64,000 nucleotides of DNA, taken from NCBI GenBank assembly GCA_937894675.1, contig CALCQO010000004.1:62001-126000 (forward strand), written 5' to 3'. The first letter of the stretch is position 1; each line of letters begins with the position of its first letter. This document shows, in pieces, positions 7,706 through 17,556 of the stretch. The notes below the pieces were generated by a model. It searched no databases, was not told the DNA's origin, and worked only from the letters and a program-made list of their open reading frames with translations. Origin of the DNA: an uncultured Clostridia bacterium. GTDB taxonomy: Bacteria > Bacillota > Clostridia > Christensenellales > Aristaeellaceae. The translations under genes and the position numbers were made by a program.

Positions 7706-10113
7706 TCACATTTTCCTTTGATAGAGAAGACTATTTATTCCTGGACGGCGGTATGGGCACCCAGTTGCAGGCCGCCGGCATCCAGTCGGGAGAAATCCCC
7801 GAGTTGCGCAGCTTAACAACGCCGGAGTTGGTCCAGCGCATCCATGAGGAGTATCTGCGCGCCGGAGCGGACATGGTGTACGCCAACACCTTTGGGTTAA
7901 ACCGGCTTAAGTTGGAAGGCTCGGGCTATTCCGTGCAGGAAGTGGCCGCGGCCTCGGCCCAGGCGGCCCGCGCAGCCTGCGGCAAGGTAAGCGCGGAAAC
8001 GGGCAGAGCCTGCTATGTGGCGCTGGATATCGGCCCCACCGGGCGGCTGCTGAAGCCTGTGGGGGATTTGGCGTTTGAGACCTGCGTGGACATCTACCGC
8101 GAGGTTATCCAGGCGGCGGCACCCTTGTGCGACGCCATTGCCATTGAGACCATGACCGATCCCTACGAAATGAAGGCCGCTATCCTGGCCGCCAAGGAAT
8201 GCTGCGGCCTGCCCATCCTGGCGACGGTGGCTGTGGACGAAAGCGGCAGAATGCTCAGCGGGCTTGAGGCAGAGGGGGTTGTTGCCCTGCTGGAGGGGCT
8301 TCGGGTCAGCGCTCTGGGGCTGAACTGCGGAGCGGACCCGAGGGTTTTAAAGCCCACCATCCAGCGGCTGCTGGCCGCGGCTTCCCTGCCGGTGGTGCTC
8401 AAGCTGAACGCGGGCATCCCCCACCAGGCGGAGGGGAAAACGGTGTTCGACATGCAGCCACTGGCCTTTGGCGAGATGATGAAGGAATACGCCGCTCTGG
8501 GCGTACAGGGCTTGGGGGGATGCTGCGGCACCACCCCCCAGCATATCGCGGCGCTCAAGAGCGCCATGGAAGGCGTGCCCTTTCACAAACCCACAGAAAA
8601 ACAGGATACCCTGCTGTGCTCCTTCGGCCAGTGGCTGAAGGTGGAAAACCCCGTGCTCATCGGCGAGCGCATCAACCCCACGGGCAAAAAGGCCATGCAG
8701 CAGGCGCTGCGCGGGCGGGATTTCAACTGGATGCGCCGCCAGGCCATCACCCAGGAAGAGCAGGGTGCCCACATGCTGGATGTCAACGTGGGCCTGCCGG
8801 ACATCGACGAAAAGGGCATGATGGCCGATGTGGTGCGCGCCGTGCAGGAGGTGTGCGCCCTGCCCCTGCAGATAGACGCCAGCAAGCCCGAGGTGCTGGA
8901 AAGCGGCCTGCGGGCGGTGAACGGCAAGGCGATGGTCAACTCCGTCAGCGGCAAGGAAGACATGCTGCGGGATGTGCTGCCCCTGGTGGCGAAGTACGGC
9001 GGCGTCATCGCCGGGCTGACCCTGGATGACCAGGGCATTCCCGACACAGCGGAAGGCAGATTGCAGATAGCGGAAAAGATCGTGGACGCCTGCCTGGCCC
9101 ACGGCATCCCCAAAAAGGACATTGTCATCGATCCCCTGTGCATGACCATCAGCGCCGACAGCCAGGCTGCCAACACCACCCTGAAAGCGCTGCGGCTCAT
9201 CAAGGAAAAGCTGGGGGTAAAAACCATGCTGGGGGTCAGCAACATTTCCTTTGGACTGCCCAACCGGCAGATGGTGAACACCGCCTTTTTCACCCTGGCG
9301 TTAAAAGCCGGGCTGGATTTTGCCATCATCAACCCCGGCAGCGATCTGATGATGTCCGCCTATGACGCCACCCTGCTGCTAAACGGCCGGGATGAAGGAG
9401 CGCGCCGATACATCCAGCGGCAAAGCGGCCGGGACATAACCGTCGCGCCCGCAGCCCCCGCCGCGAACGCGCCCGCCGCCAGCCCTGCGGGGGAACACCC
9501 CCTGCGCTACGCGGTGCTCAAGGGCTTGAAGGAAGACGCCGTCGCCGCCACCCGGGACGCCCTGACCAGCATGGACGCCATGGGGGTCATCAACGACATC
9601 CTCATCCCCGCCCTTAACGATGTGGGGGACGATTTTGCCAGGGGCACCTTGTTTTTGCCCCAGTTGATGATGAGCGCCGACGCTTCCGCCGCCGCCTTTG
9701 AGGTGGTGCGCGGCCTGCTGCCCACGAGTAGCGACGGGCAAGGCAAGGGTACGGTAGTTGTCGCCACCGTCAAGGGGGACATCCACGACATTGGCAAGAA
9801 CATCGTGCGGGTGCTGCTGGAAAACTACGGCTTCCGGGTGGTGGACCTGGGCAAGGACGTGGATCATGACCAGGTGGTGGCCGCCTGCCTGCGGGAAAAC
9901 TGCCGTCTTGTGGGCCTGTCCGCCCTGATGACCACCACCGTGGACAGCATGAATGAAACCATCCTGCTCTTGCGCAAAGCCTGCCCGCAAACCAAGGTCA
10001 TGGTAGGCGGCGCTGTGCTTACGAAGGAATACGCCGATATGATCGGCGCGGATTTCTACGCCAAAGGCGCCATGGACTCGGTGCACTACGCCCAGGAAAT
10101 ACTTGGCGCCTGA
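7702..10113 (+). CDS. metH: Methionine synthase, cobalamin-dependent, without activation domain
   Basis: 803 aa against roughly 1200 for full MetH. Order: homocysteine-binding barrel (1-290) with zinc ligands C209 (LNCGADP) and C274/C275 (GGCCGTTP); pterin-binding barrel (about 315-575, GERINPTGKKAMQQAL); a linker rich in Ala/Pro (about 578-595); the B12 cap helices (about 600-675); and the Rossmann B12 domain with DIHDIGKN, whose H695 is the lower axial cobalt ligand. The chain ends after the B12 domain. Transfers the methyl group of 5-methyl-THF to homocysteine. Overlaps the activation-domain gene by 4 bp. Confidence 0.95.
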   Translation: MITFSFDREDYLFLDGGMGTQLQAAGIQSGEIPELRSLTTPELVQRIHEEYLRAGADMVYANTFGLNRLKLEGSGYSVQEVAAASAQAARAACGKVSAETGRACYVALDIGPTGRLLKPVGDLAFETCVDIYREVIQAAAPLCDAIAIETMTDPYEMKAAILAAKECCGLPILATVAVDESGRMLSGLEAEGVVALLEGLRVSALGLNCGADPRVLKPTIQRLLAAASLPVVLKLNAGIPHQAEGKTVFDMQPLAFGEMMKEYAALGVQGLGGCCGTTPQHIAALKSAMEGVPFHKPTEKQDTLLCSFGQWLKVENPVLIGERINPTGKKAMQQALRGRDFNWMRRQAITQEEQGAHMLDVNVGLPDIDEKGMMADVVRAVQEVCALPLQIDASKPEVLESGLRAVNGKAMVNSVSGKEDMLRDVLPLVAKYGGVIAGLTLDDQGIPDTAEGRLQIAEKIVDACLAHGIPKKDIVIDPLCMTISADSQAANTTLKALRLIKEKLGVKTMLGVSNISFGLPNRQMVNTAFFTLALKAGLDFAIINPGSDLMMSAYDATLLLNGRDEGARRYIQRQSGRDITVAPAAPAANAPAASPAGEHPLRYAVLKGLKEDAVAATRDALTSMDAMGVINDILIPALNDVGDDFARGTLFLPQLMMSADASAAAFEVVRGLLPTSSDGQGKGTVVVATVKGDIHDIGKNIVRVLLENYGFRVVDLGKDVDHDQVVAACLRENCRLVGLSALMTTTVDSMNETILLLRKACPQTKVMVGGAVLTKEYADMIGADFYAKGAMDSVHYAQEILGA

Positions 10114-10199
10114 GGGCTCAAGGGGCGTATTTGCGGGTATACTCCTACCAGTCACTTTCGGTGGCGCAAAGCCATCGCCATGCAATAAGGAGGATTTTT

Positions 10200-11471
10200 A
10201 TGAAGATTCAACAAATCAAAGGCCGCCAGATTATTGACAGCCGCGGCTTTCCCACCACCGAAGCCGTTGTCGTTCTGGAAGGCGGCGCTAAAGGCGTTGC
10301 CGCCGCCCCCAGCGGCGCGTCCACCGGCCAGTTTGAAGCCCACGAGCTGCGGGATAATGACAAATCCCGCTTCGGCGGCAAGGGGGTCAGCCAGGCGGTG
10401 GGCCACATCAACAAAGCCATCGCGGACGCCCTGGTGGGCAAAGCGTTTGCCAGCCAGAAAGAGCTGGACGACGCCCTGATTCATCTGGACGGCACCCCCA
10501 ACAAAACCAACCTGGGCGCCAACGCCATTTTGGCGGTTTCCCTGGCTTACGCCAAAGCCCAGGCCAGTGCCAAGCATCAGAGCCTGTTCCTGCACCTGGG
10601 GGGCGACAAAGCCAATGTGCTGCCTGTGCCCATGATGAATATCCTCAACGGCGGCGCCCATGCCGCCAACAACCTGGATGTGCAGGAGTTTATGGTGATG
10701 CCCGTGGGCGCCAAGACCTTCGAGGAAGGCCTGCGCTGGGGGACCGAAGTTTACCAGGCCCTGAAAACCCTGCTGAAGGAAAAGCACCTGGCTACCGCCG
10801 TGGGCGATGAGGGCGGTTTCGCCCCGGATTTAAAGAGCGAGCGGGAAACCCTGGACATCATCCTGGAAGCCATCCGCCGCGCGGGCTACGAGCCGGGCAA
10901 AGATGTCGCCCTGGCCATTGACGCCGCCGCCAGCGAATGGAAGGCGGAGAACGGCTACCACATGCCCAAGACGGGGCTGAATTACACCAGCGATGAGTTG
11001 GTGGATTTCTGGGTAAAGCTGCTAGAGGAATACCCCATCGTGTCCCTGGAAGATCCCCTGGACGAAGAGGACTGGGAAGGCTGGGTGAAACTGACCCAAA
11101 AAGCGGGAGACAAAGTGCAGTTGGTGGGGGACGACCTGTTCGTCACCAATGTCAGCCGCCTGCAGAAGGGCATTGAGCAGAAGGCGGCCAACGCCATCCT
11201 GATCAAGCTCAACCAGATTGGCTCCCTCACCGAAACCCTGGACGCCATCCGGCTAGCCCATGAGAACGGCTACAACGCCGTGATTTCCCACCGCTCCGGC
11301 GAAACCGAGGATACCACCATCGCCGACCTGGCGGTGGCCACCAACGCCGGGCAGATTAAAACCGGCGCCCCCGCCCGCAGCGAGCGCGTTGCCAAGTACA
11401 ACCAGCTGCTGCGCATCGAGGAAGAGCTTGGCAGCCAGGCCCGCTACCCCGGCAAAGACGCCTTCAAGTAA
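10200..11471 (+). CDS. eno: Enolase (phosphopyruvate hydratase)
   Basis: 423 aa from ATG 10200, with TAAGGAGG 8 nt upstream. Enolase signatures: APSGASTG, NILNGGAHAANNLDVQEF, DEGGFAPDL, EDPLDEEDW, LIKLNQIGSLTETL and SHRSGETEDTTIADLAVA. Converts 2-phosphoglycerate to phosphoenolpyruvate in glycolysis. The N-terminal loop reads DSRGFPTTE where DSRGNPT is usual, and the chain is slightly shorter than the standard 430. It sits 86 bp after metH without a clear terminator between them, so it may share transcripts or have its own promoter near 10138 (TATACT). Confidence 0.95.
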   Translation: MKIQQIKGRQIIDSRGFPTTEAVVVLEGGAKGVAAAPSGASTGQFEAHELRDNDKSRFGGKGVSQAVGHINKAIADALVGKAFASQKELDDALIHLDGTPNKTNLGANAILAVSLAYAKAQASAKHQSLFLHLGGDKANVLPVPMMNILNGGAHAANNLDVQEFMVMPVGAKTFEEGLRWGTEVYQALKTLLKEKHLATAVGDEGGFAPDLKSERETLDIILEAIRRAGYEPGKDVALAIDAAASEWKAENGYHMPKTGLNYTSDELVDFWVKLLEEYPIVSLEDPLDEEDWEGWVKLTQKAGDKVQLVGDDLFVTNVSRLQKGIEQKAANAILIKLNQIGSLTETLDAIRLAHENGYNAVISHRSGETEDTTIADLAVATNAGQIKTGAPARSERVAKYNQLLRIEEELGSQARYPGKDAFK

Positions 11472-11483
11472 ACTGTAACGCCA

Positions 11484-11519
11484 AACACCCTTCCCACACA
11501 AAACGGGAAGGGTGTTTTT
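11484..11519 (+). terminator. Intrinsic terminator after eno
   Basis: AACACCCTTCCC / GGGAAGGGTGTT stem followed by TTTTT. Confidence 0.9.
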
Positions 11520-11530
11520 GTTTCTGCTTA

Positions 11531-14296
11531 CTATACCACGATGTCCACCTGGCTGCCGCCCAGCTTATCCTTGCGCACGCGGATTTGCTTGTCCACCTTG
11601 TCCTTCAATTCCGCCACATGGGAGATGATGCCCACCAGGCGGTTGCCCTGGGTCAGGGATTCCAGGGCGCGCATGGCCTGGCGCAGGGTGTCCCCGTCCA
11701 GGGAGCCGAAACCCTCATCCACAAACATGGTGTCCAGGCGCACCCCCCCGGCGGAGGATTGAATTTCGTCCGACATCCCCAGGGCCAGCGACAGCGACGC
11801 CATAAAGGACTCGCCCCCCGACAGGGTTTTCACGCTGCGCAGGCTGCCGTTGTAGTGGTCCACCACGTCCAGCTCCAGCCCGCTTTGGCTGCGAAGATCG
11901 GCGGCTTCCTCCCGGCGCTTCAGCTCGTACTGCCCGCCGCTCATCACCAGAAACCGGGCGTTTGCCCTTTGCAGCACATGGTCAAAGTAGTCCATCTGCA
12001 CATAGGTTTCCAGCATAATCCGATCCTTGCCGGAAACGGCGCCGTTGGCAGTGTTGCTCAGCGCCCGCACCCAAGCGAGGCGCTGCTCGATGGCGGTCAG
12101 CTTTGTCCCCTGGGTTTCAATGCCTTCCTGGGCGGCGGTGTTGGCCTGCAGGCGCAGCAGGATGGCGGATTTCCCGGCGTTTTCTTTGTTCCGCTCGGCA
12201 ATCAGCGCGTTCCTACGCTGGTTTTCAGCGTTTTCATCCAACGCGGGAGCGCTCTTCAGCTGCTCTGCCAGCGCCTTCTCCCGCCCCTGCAGGCTGTTGA
12301 TGGCGGCGGCGTTGTCCTCCACAGCCTTTTGGGCGATGAGCAGGCCAGCGCGCAGCTCCTGCGCCTGTTTCTTCCAATCGTCCATCTGCTTGTGCGCGGC
12401 GGCTCGATTGCCATAGGTAAGCGCCGCGGCAGCCTGCTCCGCGTCCTGCCGCAATTGCTTCAGCTGGGCGTCCAGGGCGGCGGCCTGCTGCTGCCTGTCC
12501 GCCATGTCTAAACGAAGCTGGTTGTCCTGCTTTTCCATGTCGGGCAGCTGTTTATCCAACCGCTCCTTCAGGGCAATGTTTTCCTGCTCTTTGGTCAGCA
12601 GTGCCTGGGTTGCCCCCAGGGCATCCTCCACAAGCGCTAAGGTGTCCTTCACCTTTTGCGGCAGTTCCTTGGCCGGCGTGTCGTCAAAATATTCCGCGGC
12701 GTCCCGCTGAACGCTTACCCATAGGGTATCCCGCTGGCCTTTCAGCCCGGCCGCTTCCCCGTGGGCATCCTGCGCCGCCAGGGCGCAGCTGTCGCTTCTC
12801 TCCCGGGCTTGCTTCAGCACGGCTTCGGTGGGCGCATGGTGGGAGGTATGCGCCGGATGGGGGTGGGATAAAGAGCCGCACACAGGGCAGGGCTGCCCCG
12901 CTGTCAGGGTGTCCGCCAGAATGCCCGCCTGCTCGTTCAGGAAAGCCTGGTTCAGCGTGTCGTATTGATGCCGGGCTTGCTCCGCCTGCTGTTGGGCGGC
13001 GGAATGTTTCTGCTGGGCGGCCGCCAGCTTTTCCACCAGGCTGCGCAAATCCTCCAGGGCCTTGTCCAAGGCTTTCAGGCTTTTCCTCTGGTTCATCAGC
13101 TGGTTGTACTGCCCTGCCAGCTTTTCCTTTTCCTGCCCGGCGTGTTGCAGGGATGACAGGGTGTTCTTCATCTCCGCCAGCCGCTGCTGAGCCTGCTGGG
13201 ATTGCTGCATAAGCCCGGCAATGGTTTGCTGATGCTCCTGCAGCTCCCTTTCCTTGCCCTGGATAACCAGCAGCTTTTGCTCCTGGGCATCGTAGGCGGG
13301 CAGGGTGCTCTCCAGCACCGAGGACTGGGACAGCAAGCTTTCCCGCAGGGGCTCCTGGCTTTGGGCGCTATCCAACGCGGCCTGCAGCCGGGCGGTACCC
13401 TCCTGAGCCTGGTTTCGCTGCGCCTGCACCTGGGATAGATTGTCCCTGGCTTTGCGCACTTCCTCCGCCTGCCCCAGCCGGCGGTTGACATCCTCCAATT
13501 GATTGTCCAGTCCTTTCAGGGCAAGCTCCGCCCCTTCCAGACCGTCCCTGTCCTGTGTCAGCAGGGCATCCAGCAACGCCAGCACATCGGCGGCGGGCAG
13601 GCTGCCTGCCTTGGCTTTTTCCACCTCCAGCAGCAGGGTATCCTGCGCGTCCCAACGTATGCCCATGATGTACTGGCGGATGCCCAGGCGCAGCTGCTCG
13701 CCTTCCGTTCCCAGGCGGCTTGCCTCCTGCTTCAGGGCGTCCTGCAGTTTCTGGAAGGGCTCAGTACGGAAGATCTGGCGGAAAATGCCTTTGCGTTCCT
13801 CGGTGGAGGCCAGCAGCAGCTTTAAAAAATCCCCCTGGGCAATCATGGCGATCTGGGAAAACTGCCGGCGGTTGATGCCCAATATGCTTTGAATCTCGGC
13901 GTCCACCTCCGCGCCCTTGGTCAAGGTACGGCCATCGGGCAAATGCAGCTCTGCCTCCGCCCGTTGGCTTGTGGTGCCGCTGCCCCGTTTGGCGGGGCGC
14001 TCGTACTGGGGGTTGCGGCGTATCTGGTAGTTTTGCCCGGCGTAGTCGAACACCAGGTCCACAAAGGTGGGGGTTTCGGGCTTCGCGTATTTGGAGCGCA
14101 GCATGCCCGGCTCCCGGTTGTCGCCGCTGGCTTCGCCGTATAAGGCAAAGGTGAGGGCGTCAAACAGGGTGGTTTTACCTGCGCCTGTGTCCCCGGTAAT
14201 CAGGTACAGGCCGCTTTTACCCAGTTTGTCAAAATCCACCAGGGTTTGCCCCGGGTAGGGGCCAAAGGCGGACAGGGTCATTTTTATCGGTCTCAT
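11531..14296 (-). CDS. sbcC: Exonuclease subunit SbcC (Rad50-like ATPase)
   Basis: 921 aa. Walker A GDTGAGKTTLFDALTF near residue 35, the Q-loop region IAQGDFLKLLLAS, long coiled coils (about 180-770) broken by a zinc-hook CPVC motif in AGQPCPVCGSLSHPHP, and a C-terminal ABC half with LSGGESFMASLSLALG and Walker B TMFVDEGFGSLD. With SbcD it forms the MR-type complex that opens DNA hairpins and blocked ends. Starts 4 bp inside sbcD (ATG at 14296, sbcD stop at 14293), so the pair is translationally coupled. Confidence 0.95.
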   Translation of the reverse strand: MRPIKMTLSAFGPYPGQTLVDFDKLGKSGLYLITGDTGAGKTTLFDALTFALYGEASGDNREPGMLRSKYAKPETPTFVDLVFDYAGQNYQIRRNPQYERPAKRGSGTTSQRAEAELHLPDGRTLTKGAEVDAEIQSILGINRRQFSQIAMIAQGDFLKLLLASTEERKGIFRQIFRTEPFQKLQDALKQEASRLGTEGEQLRLGIRQYIMGIRWDAQDTLLLEVEKAKAGSLPAADVLALLDALLTQDRDGLEGAELALKGLDNQLEDVNRRLGQAEEVRKARDNLSQVQAQRNQAQEGTARLQAALDSAQSQEPLRESLLSQSSVLESTLPAYDAQEQKLLVIQGKERELQEHQQTIAGLMQQSQQAQQRLAEMKNTLSSLQHAGQEKEKLAGQYNQLMNQRKSLKALDKALEDLRSLVEKLAAAQQKHSAAQQQAEQARHQYDTLNQAFLNEQAGILADTLTAGQPCPVCGSLSHPHPAHTSHHAPTEAVLKQARERSDSCALAAQDAHGEAAGLKGQRDTLWVSVQRDAAEYFDDTPAKELPQKVKDTLALVEDALGATQALLTKEQENIALKERLDKQLPDMEKQDNQLRLDMADRQQQAAALDAQLKQLRQDAEQAAAALTYGNRAAAHKQMDDWKKQAQELRAGLLIAQKAVEDNAAAINSLQGREKALAEQLKSAPALDENAENQRRNALIAERNKENAGKSAILLRLQANTAAQEGIETQGTKLTAIEQRLAWVRALSNTANGAVSGKDRIMLETYVQMDYFDHVLQRANARFLVMSGGQYELKRREEAADLRSQSGLELDVVDHYNGSLRSVKTLSGGESFMASLSLALGMSDEIQSSAGGVRLDTMFVDEGFGSLDGDTLRQAMRALESLTQGNRLVGIISHVAELKDKVDKQIRVRKDKLGGSQVDIVV

Positions 14297-15423
14297 GCCC
14301 TCTCCTCCCAGATTTTCTCGATCAGTTCCGCCGTATAGCCCCGCTGCTGCGGGGTCATGGGCTGGTTGTTCTGCAGCGCGTAGAGTTCCTCAAATAGCTG
14401 CAAGGGGGTCTTGCCCTGGGCGCCGGTGGAGCCGGTGACCCGCTGGTGCAGCCGGGTGCGCTGGTTGTCGTAGCTCAGCTTCATCAGATAGGGGTAAACC
14501 GCCCGCAGCCTGCCCATACCGTCCGCCACATCCTCCTCGTCAGTTAGTATGATGTGCAGGTAATCCTCACTGGGATGCCCGGCGGCCAGGGCCATCACCT
14601 CCGCGAAGCTGCCGCGGATTTCCCGCATGTCCCGCTTGGGGGTCAAGGGAAGGGCGCGCACCTTAAGGCTGCCCTTCTCTTGCATCTCCACCACCGTGAC
14701 GGATTTTTGCTGCCCGCACTCGGAGAAGGAGTATTTCAGCGGCGAGCCGCAGTAGCGCGCGGCATTCCCCGCTGCCATCTGGGGGCTGTGCAGATGCCCC
14801 AGGGCGACATAATCAAAGGGGGCAAACACCTTAGCGTCCACATTGTCCGCCCCGCCTACGGCGATTTCCTCCGACTCGCTGCGGGCAGAGCCGGTGATGA
14901 ACTGATGGGTCATCAGCACATTGCGGTGGGCGGGGTTGATGTCCATCTGCCCGATGGCGGCGGCTACCGCGTCGGTATAGGTGTCGATGTCCTGCCCGTC
15001 AAAAAGGCGGCGCACCATGGCGGGCTTGATGAAGGGCAGCAGAAACACATCCACCTGGCCGTAGCTGTCCTGAAAGCTGACCTTTTCCGCGACGCCTGTA
15101 TACACGGGAGACAGGTGGATGCCGCTGTGGCTCAGCAGCCTGCCGCCAAAGGCCAACCTCTCGGGGGAATCGTGGTTGCCGCTGATTAAAAGCACCTTGG
15201 TATCCAGCTGCGTCAGGCGGTACAAAAACTCGTCCAGCACCAGCACCGCCTCGGCGGCGGGCACAGACATATCGTACACATCCCCGGCAATGAGCACGGC
15301 GTCGGGCTTTTCGCTGGCGATGAGGGCGGCAATTTTGGTGAAAATGTATTTCTGATCCTCCAGCATGGAGAACCCGTTGACGCGTTTGCCGATGTGCAAA
15401 TCAGACAGGTGGATAAACTTCAT
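14293..15423 (-). CDS. sbcD: Exonuclease subunit SbcD (Mre11-like nuclease)
   Basis: 376 aa. Phosphoesterase motifs in order: HLSDLHIGK, AGDVYD, ISGNHDSPERL, LMTHQFI and YVALGHLHSPQ, the metal-binding set of Mre11/SbcD. Nuclease partner of SbcC in processing DNA ends and cruciforms. First gene of the sbcDC pair and divergent from the DUF401-type permease. Length is slightly under the E. coli protein (400). Confidence 0.95.
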   Translation of the reverse strand: MKFIHLSDLHIGKRVNGFSMLEDQKYIFTKIAALIASEKPDAVLIAGDVYDMSVPAAEAVLVLDEFLYRLTQLDTKVLLISGNHDSPERLAFGGRLLSHSGIHLSPVYTGVAEKVSFQDSYGQVDVFLLPFIKPAMVRRLFDGQDIDTYTDAVAAAIGQMDINPAHRNVLMTHQFITGSARSESEEIAVGGADNVDAKVFAPFDYVALGHLHSPQMAAGNAARYCGSPLKYSFSECGQQKSVTVVEMQEKGSLKVRALPLTPKRDMREIRGSFAEVMALAAGHPSEDYLHIILTDEEDVADGMGRLRAVYPYLMKLSYDNQRTRLHQRVTGSTGAQGKTPLQLFEELYALQNNQPMTPQQRGYTAELIEKIWEERA

Positions 15424-15519
15424 ACTTCCCCCAATGTGTTTGATGCTTGCTGGTTTTTACTCTACCAGAAAATGAGGCGGGGGGCAACGGAAGGCGAGGC
15501 AAAAGGACCGCGGACCATC

Positions 15520-15548
15520 TTGTCCAGCCCGTGGGAAACTGCTATAGT
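15520..15548 (+). promoter_or_regulatory. Promoter of the DUF401-type permease gene
   Basis: TTGTCC (15520-15525) and TATAGT (15543-15548) with 17-bp spacing, about 32 bp before ATG 15580. Confidence 0.65.
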
Positions 15549-15579
15549 ATGCGGTATATTTTCGGCTTGCGGAGGATGT

Positions 15580-16785
15580 ATGGAACTGACGTACCTGCTG
15601 ATCATGTTCGCGGTGGTGGTGGCGGCCATCTGGCTGAAACAGCCCCTGTATGTGGCCATGCTGGCCAGCGTGCTGACGGGCGTTCTGCTGTTTCGGGTGC
15701 CCTTTGGGCAGCTGGGCGGCATCCTGCTGCGGGGCACTTTCGGCCGGGACACCCTGATGATGGTGCTGGCTTTTTACACCATCACCTATCTGCAGCGCAT
15801 GCTGGAAAAGCGGGGCCGACTGCTGGAGGCCGAGCACGCGCTGAGCGTGCTGTCGGGCAACAAACGGCTCAACATCATGATTACGCCCTTTATCGTGGGG
15901 CTGATGCCCTCCATCGGCGCGGTGCTCATCGCCGCGCCCATCGTGGATAAAATTGCCGGTGATGAGCTGGATGTGCCGGAGCGGGCCTTTGTGTCCAGCT
16001 TCTACCGCCATATCTCCGAGGCGTTTCTGCCCACATACGCCCATATCCTGATGGCGCTGCAGCTTTCGGGCAACCAGCCGCTGCGCTTTGTACTGTACAT
16101 GCTGCCCATGGTGGGGGTGCTGTTTGCCCTGGGGTATGTGTTCTATGTGCGCAAAATCAGCAAAGATAAGGATGTTGCAGCCACCAAAGCCCAGCGGAAA
16201 GCCGCGCTGAAGCAGCTGTTTGTCAGCATGTGGACGGTGCTGGTGGTGGTGCTGCTGATGATGGTGCTGCGCCTGCCGGTGTTCGTCATCGTGCTGGGGG
16301 TGGTGCTGGTCAACGCCCTGCTGGAACGCTTTACCTGGAAGGAACTAGGCGCCTTTGTGATGAAAGCCTTTGAGACAAAGCTGATTTTCAACACCATTGT
16401 CATCATGATTTTCAAGGAAGTGCTGGTGTATTCCGGCGCGCTGATGAAGATGCCGGAGTACTTCAGCCACCTGCCCATCCCCACGGACCTGGTGTACGCT
16501 TTGATGATGCTGGTGGGCACGGTAATCGCCGGTTCCCAGGCGATGATTGCCATATTGATTCCCATCGCCTTCGCCGCCGCCCAGGCGGGCATGCCCCTGC
16601 TGGTTTTGCTGATGAGCATGGCCTACATCGCCATGCAGGTGTCCCCCACCCATGTGTGCCTGTCTGTAGTGGTGGAGTACTATAAAATGCCTTTGGTGAG
16701 TTTGATTAAAAAGACCATACCCGTCGTCCTGGCCGCCATGGCGGTCAGCGTGGCGTATTATTATTTGCTTTTACTCATCGGATAA
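15580..16785 (+). CDS. DUF401-type integral membrane protein, probable permease
   Basis: 401 aa from ATG 15580 behind GGAGG. About ten hydrophobic segments, with conserved phrases GTFGRDTLMMVLAFYTITYLQ, IVGLMPSIGAVLIAAPIVD and YRHISEAFLPTYAHILMAL that I associate with DUF401, a family related to the Gnt/CitM ion-transporter fold. It is a cytoplasmic membrane protein of unknown substrate. Monocistronic; its stop lies 12 bp from the convergent SDR stop with no terminator visible between them. Confidence 0.8.
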   Translation: MELTYLLIMFAVVVAAIWLKQPLYVAMLASVLTGVLLFRVPFGQLGGILLRGTFGRDTLMMVLAFYTITYLQRMLEKRGRLLEAEHALSVLSGNKRLNIMITPFIVGLMPSIGAVLIAAPIVDKIAGDELDVPERAFVSSFYRHISEAFLPTYAHILMALQLSGNQPLRFVLYMLPMVGVLFALGYVFYVRKISKDKDVAATKAQRKAALKQLFVSMWTVLVVVLLMMVLRLPVFVIVLGVVLVNALLERFTWKELGAFVMKAFETKLIFNTIVIMIFKEVLVYSGALMKMPEYFSHLPIPTDLVYALMMLVGTVIAGSQAMIAILIPIAFAAAQAGMPLLVLLMSMAYIAMQVSPTHVCLSVVVEYYKMPLVSLIKKTIPVVLAAMAVSVAYYYLLLLIG

Positions 16786-16797
16786 AAGGTCTGTTCC

Positions 16798-17556
16798 TTA
16801 TACAATTGTCCAGCCGCCGTCGATGAACAGCACGGCGCCGCTGGCCATGTCCGCCTGGTCGCTGGCCAGGTACTGCACCGCCGCGCCCACATCGTTGAGG
16901 GTGCCCAGCCGTCCCCGGGGGATGCGGGAGAGCACGCCGTCCCGGAATGCCGGGTTGTCCAGCCGCTCCGCCGTGCCGGGGGTGTAGGTAAAGGTAGGCG
17001 CCACCGCGCTGACGATAACCCCTTCCCGGCTCCACTCGTAACTCAGCGCCCGGGTCAGGTTGTTGATGGCGCCTTTGGAGGCGCAGTACACCGCCTCGTT
17101 CTCGTTGGCGACCACGGAAAGCTGGGAGGTCATGTTGATAATCCGCCCGTACTTGCGGGGCAGCATGTGCCGCGCCGCCGCCTGGGAGCAGAAAAAGGTG
17201 GCGCGGACATTCAAATCCATCATCTCATCCCAGTCCTTCTGGGTTACTTCCACCGCGGGCATGGGGTTGCCCATCCCCGCGCAGTTCACCAGAATGTCAA
17301 TGCGGCCAAAGTCCCTGACGATGCCATCAAACAGCGGCTGGATGGTCTCTACCTGGCGCAAATCGGCATGATACACCGAAATGGACAGTCCCAGATCCGC
17401 CATGTCCTGTTTCGTCTGCTCCGCGGATTTTTCGCTGCTGCCCACCGCCGCCACAAGAACTCCCTGCCTGGCAAAATACTCCACCAGCCCTTTGCCAATC
17501 CCGTTGGTCCCCCCGGTAACCACCATGGTCTTCCCCTGCAAATCAAATGGGTTCAT
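16798..17556 (-). CDS. SDR family NAD(P)-dependent oxidoreductase
   Basis: 252 aa, start ATG 17556 behind AAAGGAG. Classical short-chain dehydrogenase: TGGTNGIGKGL cofactor loop near residue 15, NCAG (about 90), catalytic Ser in NMTSQLS, Y-x3-K in YCASKGAINNLTRAL, and C-terminal SGAVLFIDGGWTIV. Overall look is that of gluconate 5-dehydrogenase/KduD-like enzymes, but substrate cannot be fixed from sequence. No operon partner. Confidence 0.88.
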   Translation of the reverse strand: MNPFDLQGKTMVVTGGTNGIGKGLVEYFARQGVLVAAVGSSEKSAEQTKQDMADLGLSISVYHADLRQVETIQPLFDGIVRDFGRIDILVNCAGMGNPMPAVEVTQKDWDEMMDLNVRATFFCSQAAARHMLPRKYGRIINMTSQLSVVANENEAVYCASKGAINNLTRALSYEWSREGVIVSAVAPTFTYTPGTAERLDNPAFRDGVLSRIPRGRLGTLNDVGAAVQYLASDQADMASGAVLFIDGGWTIV

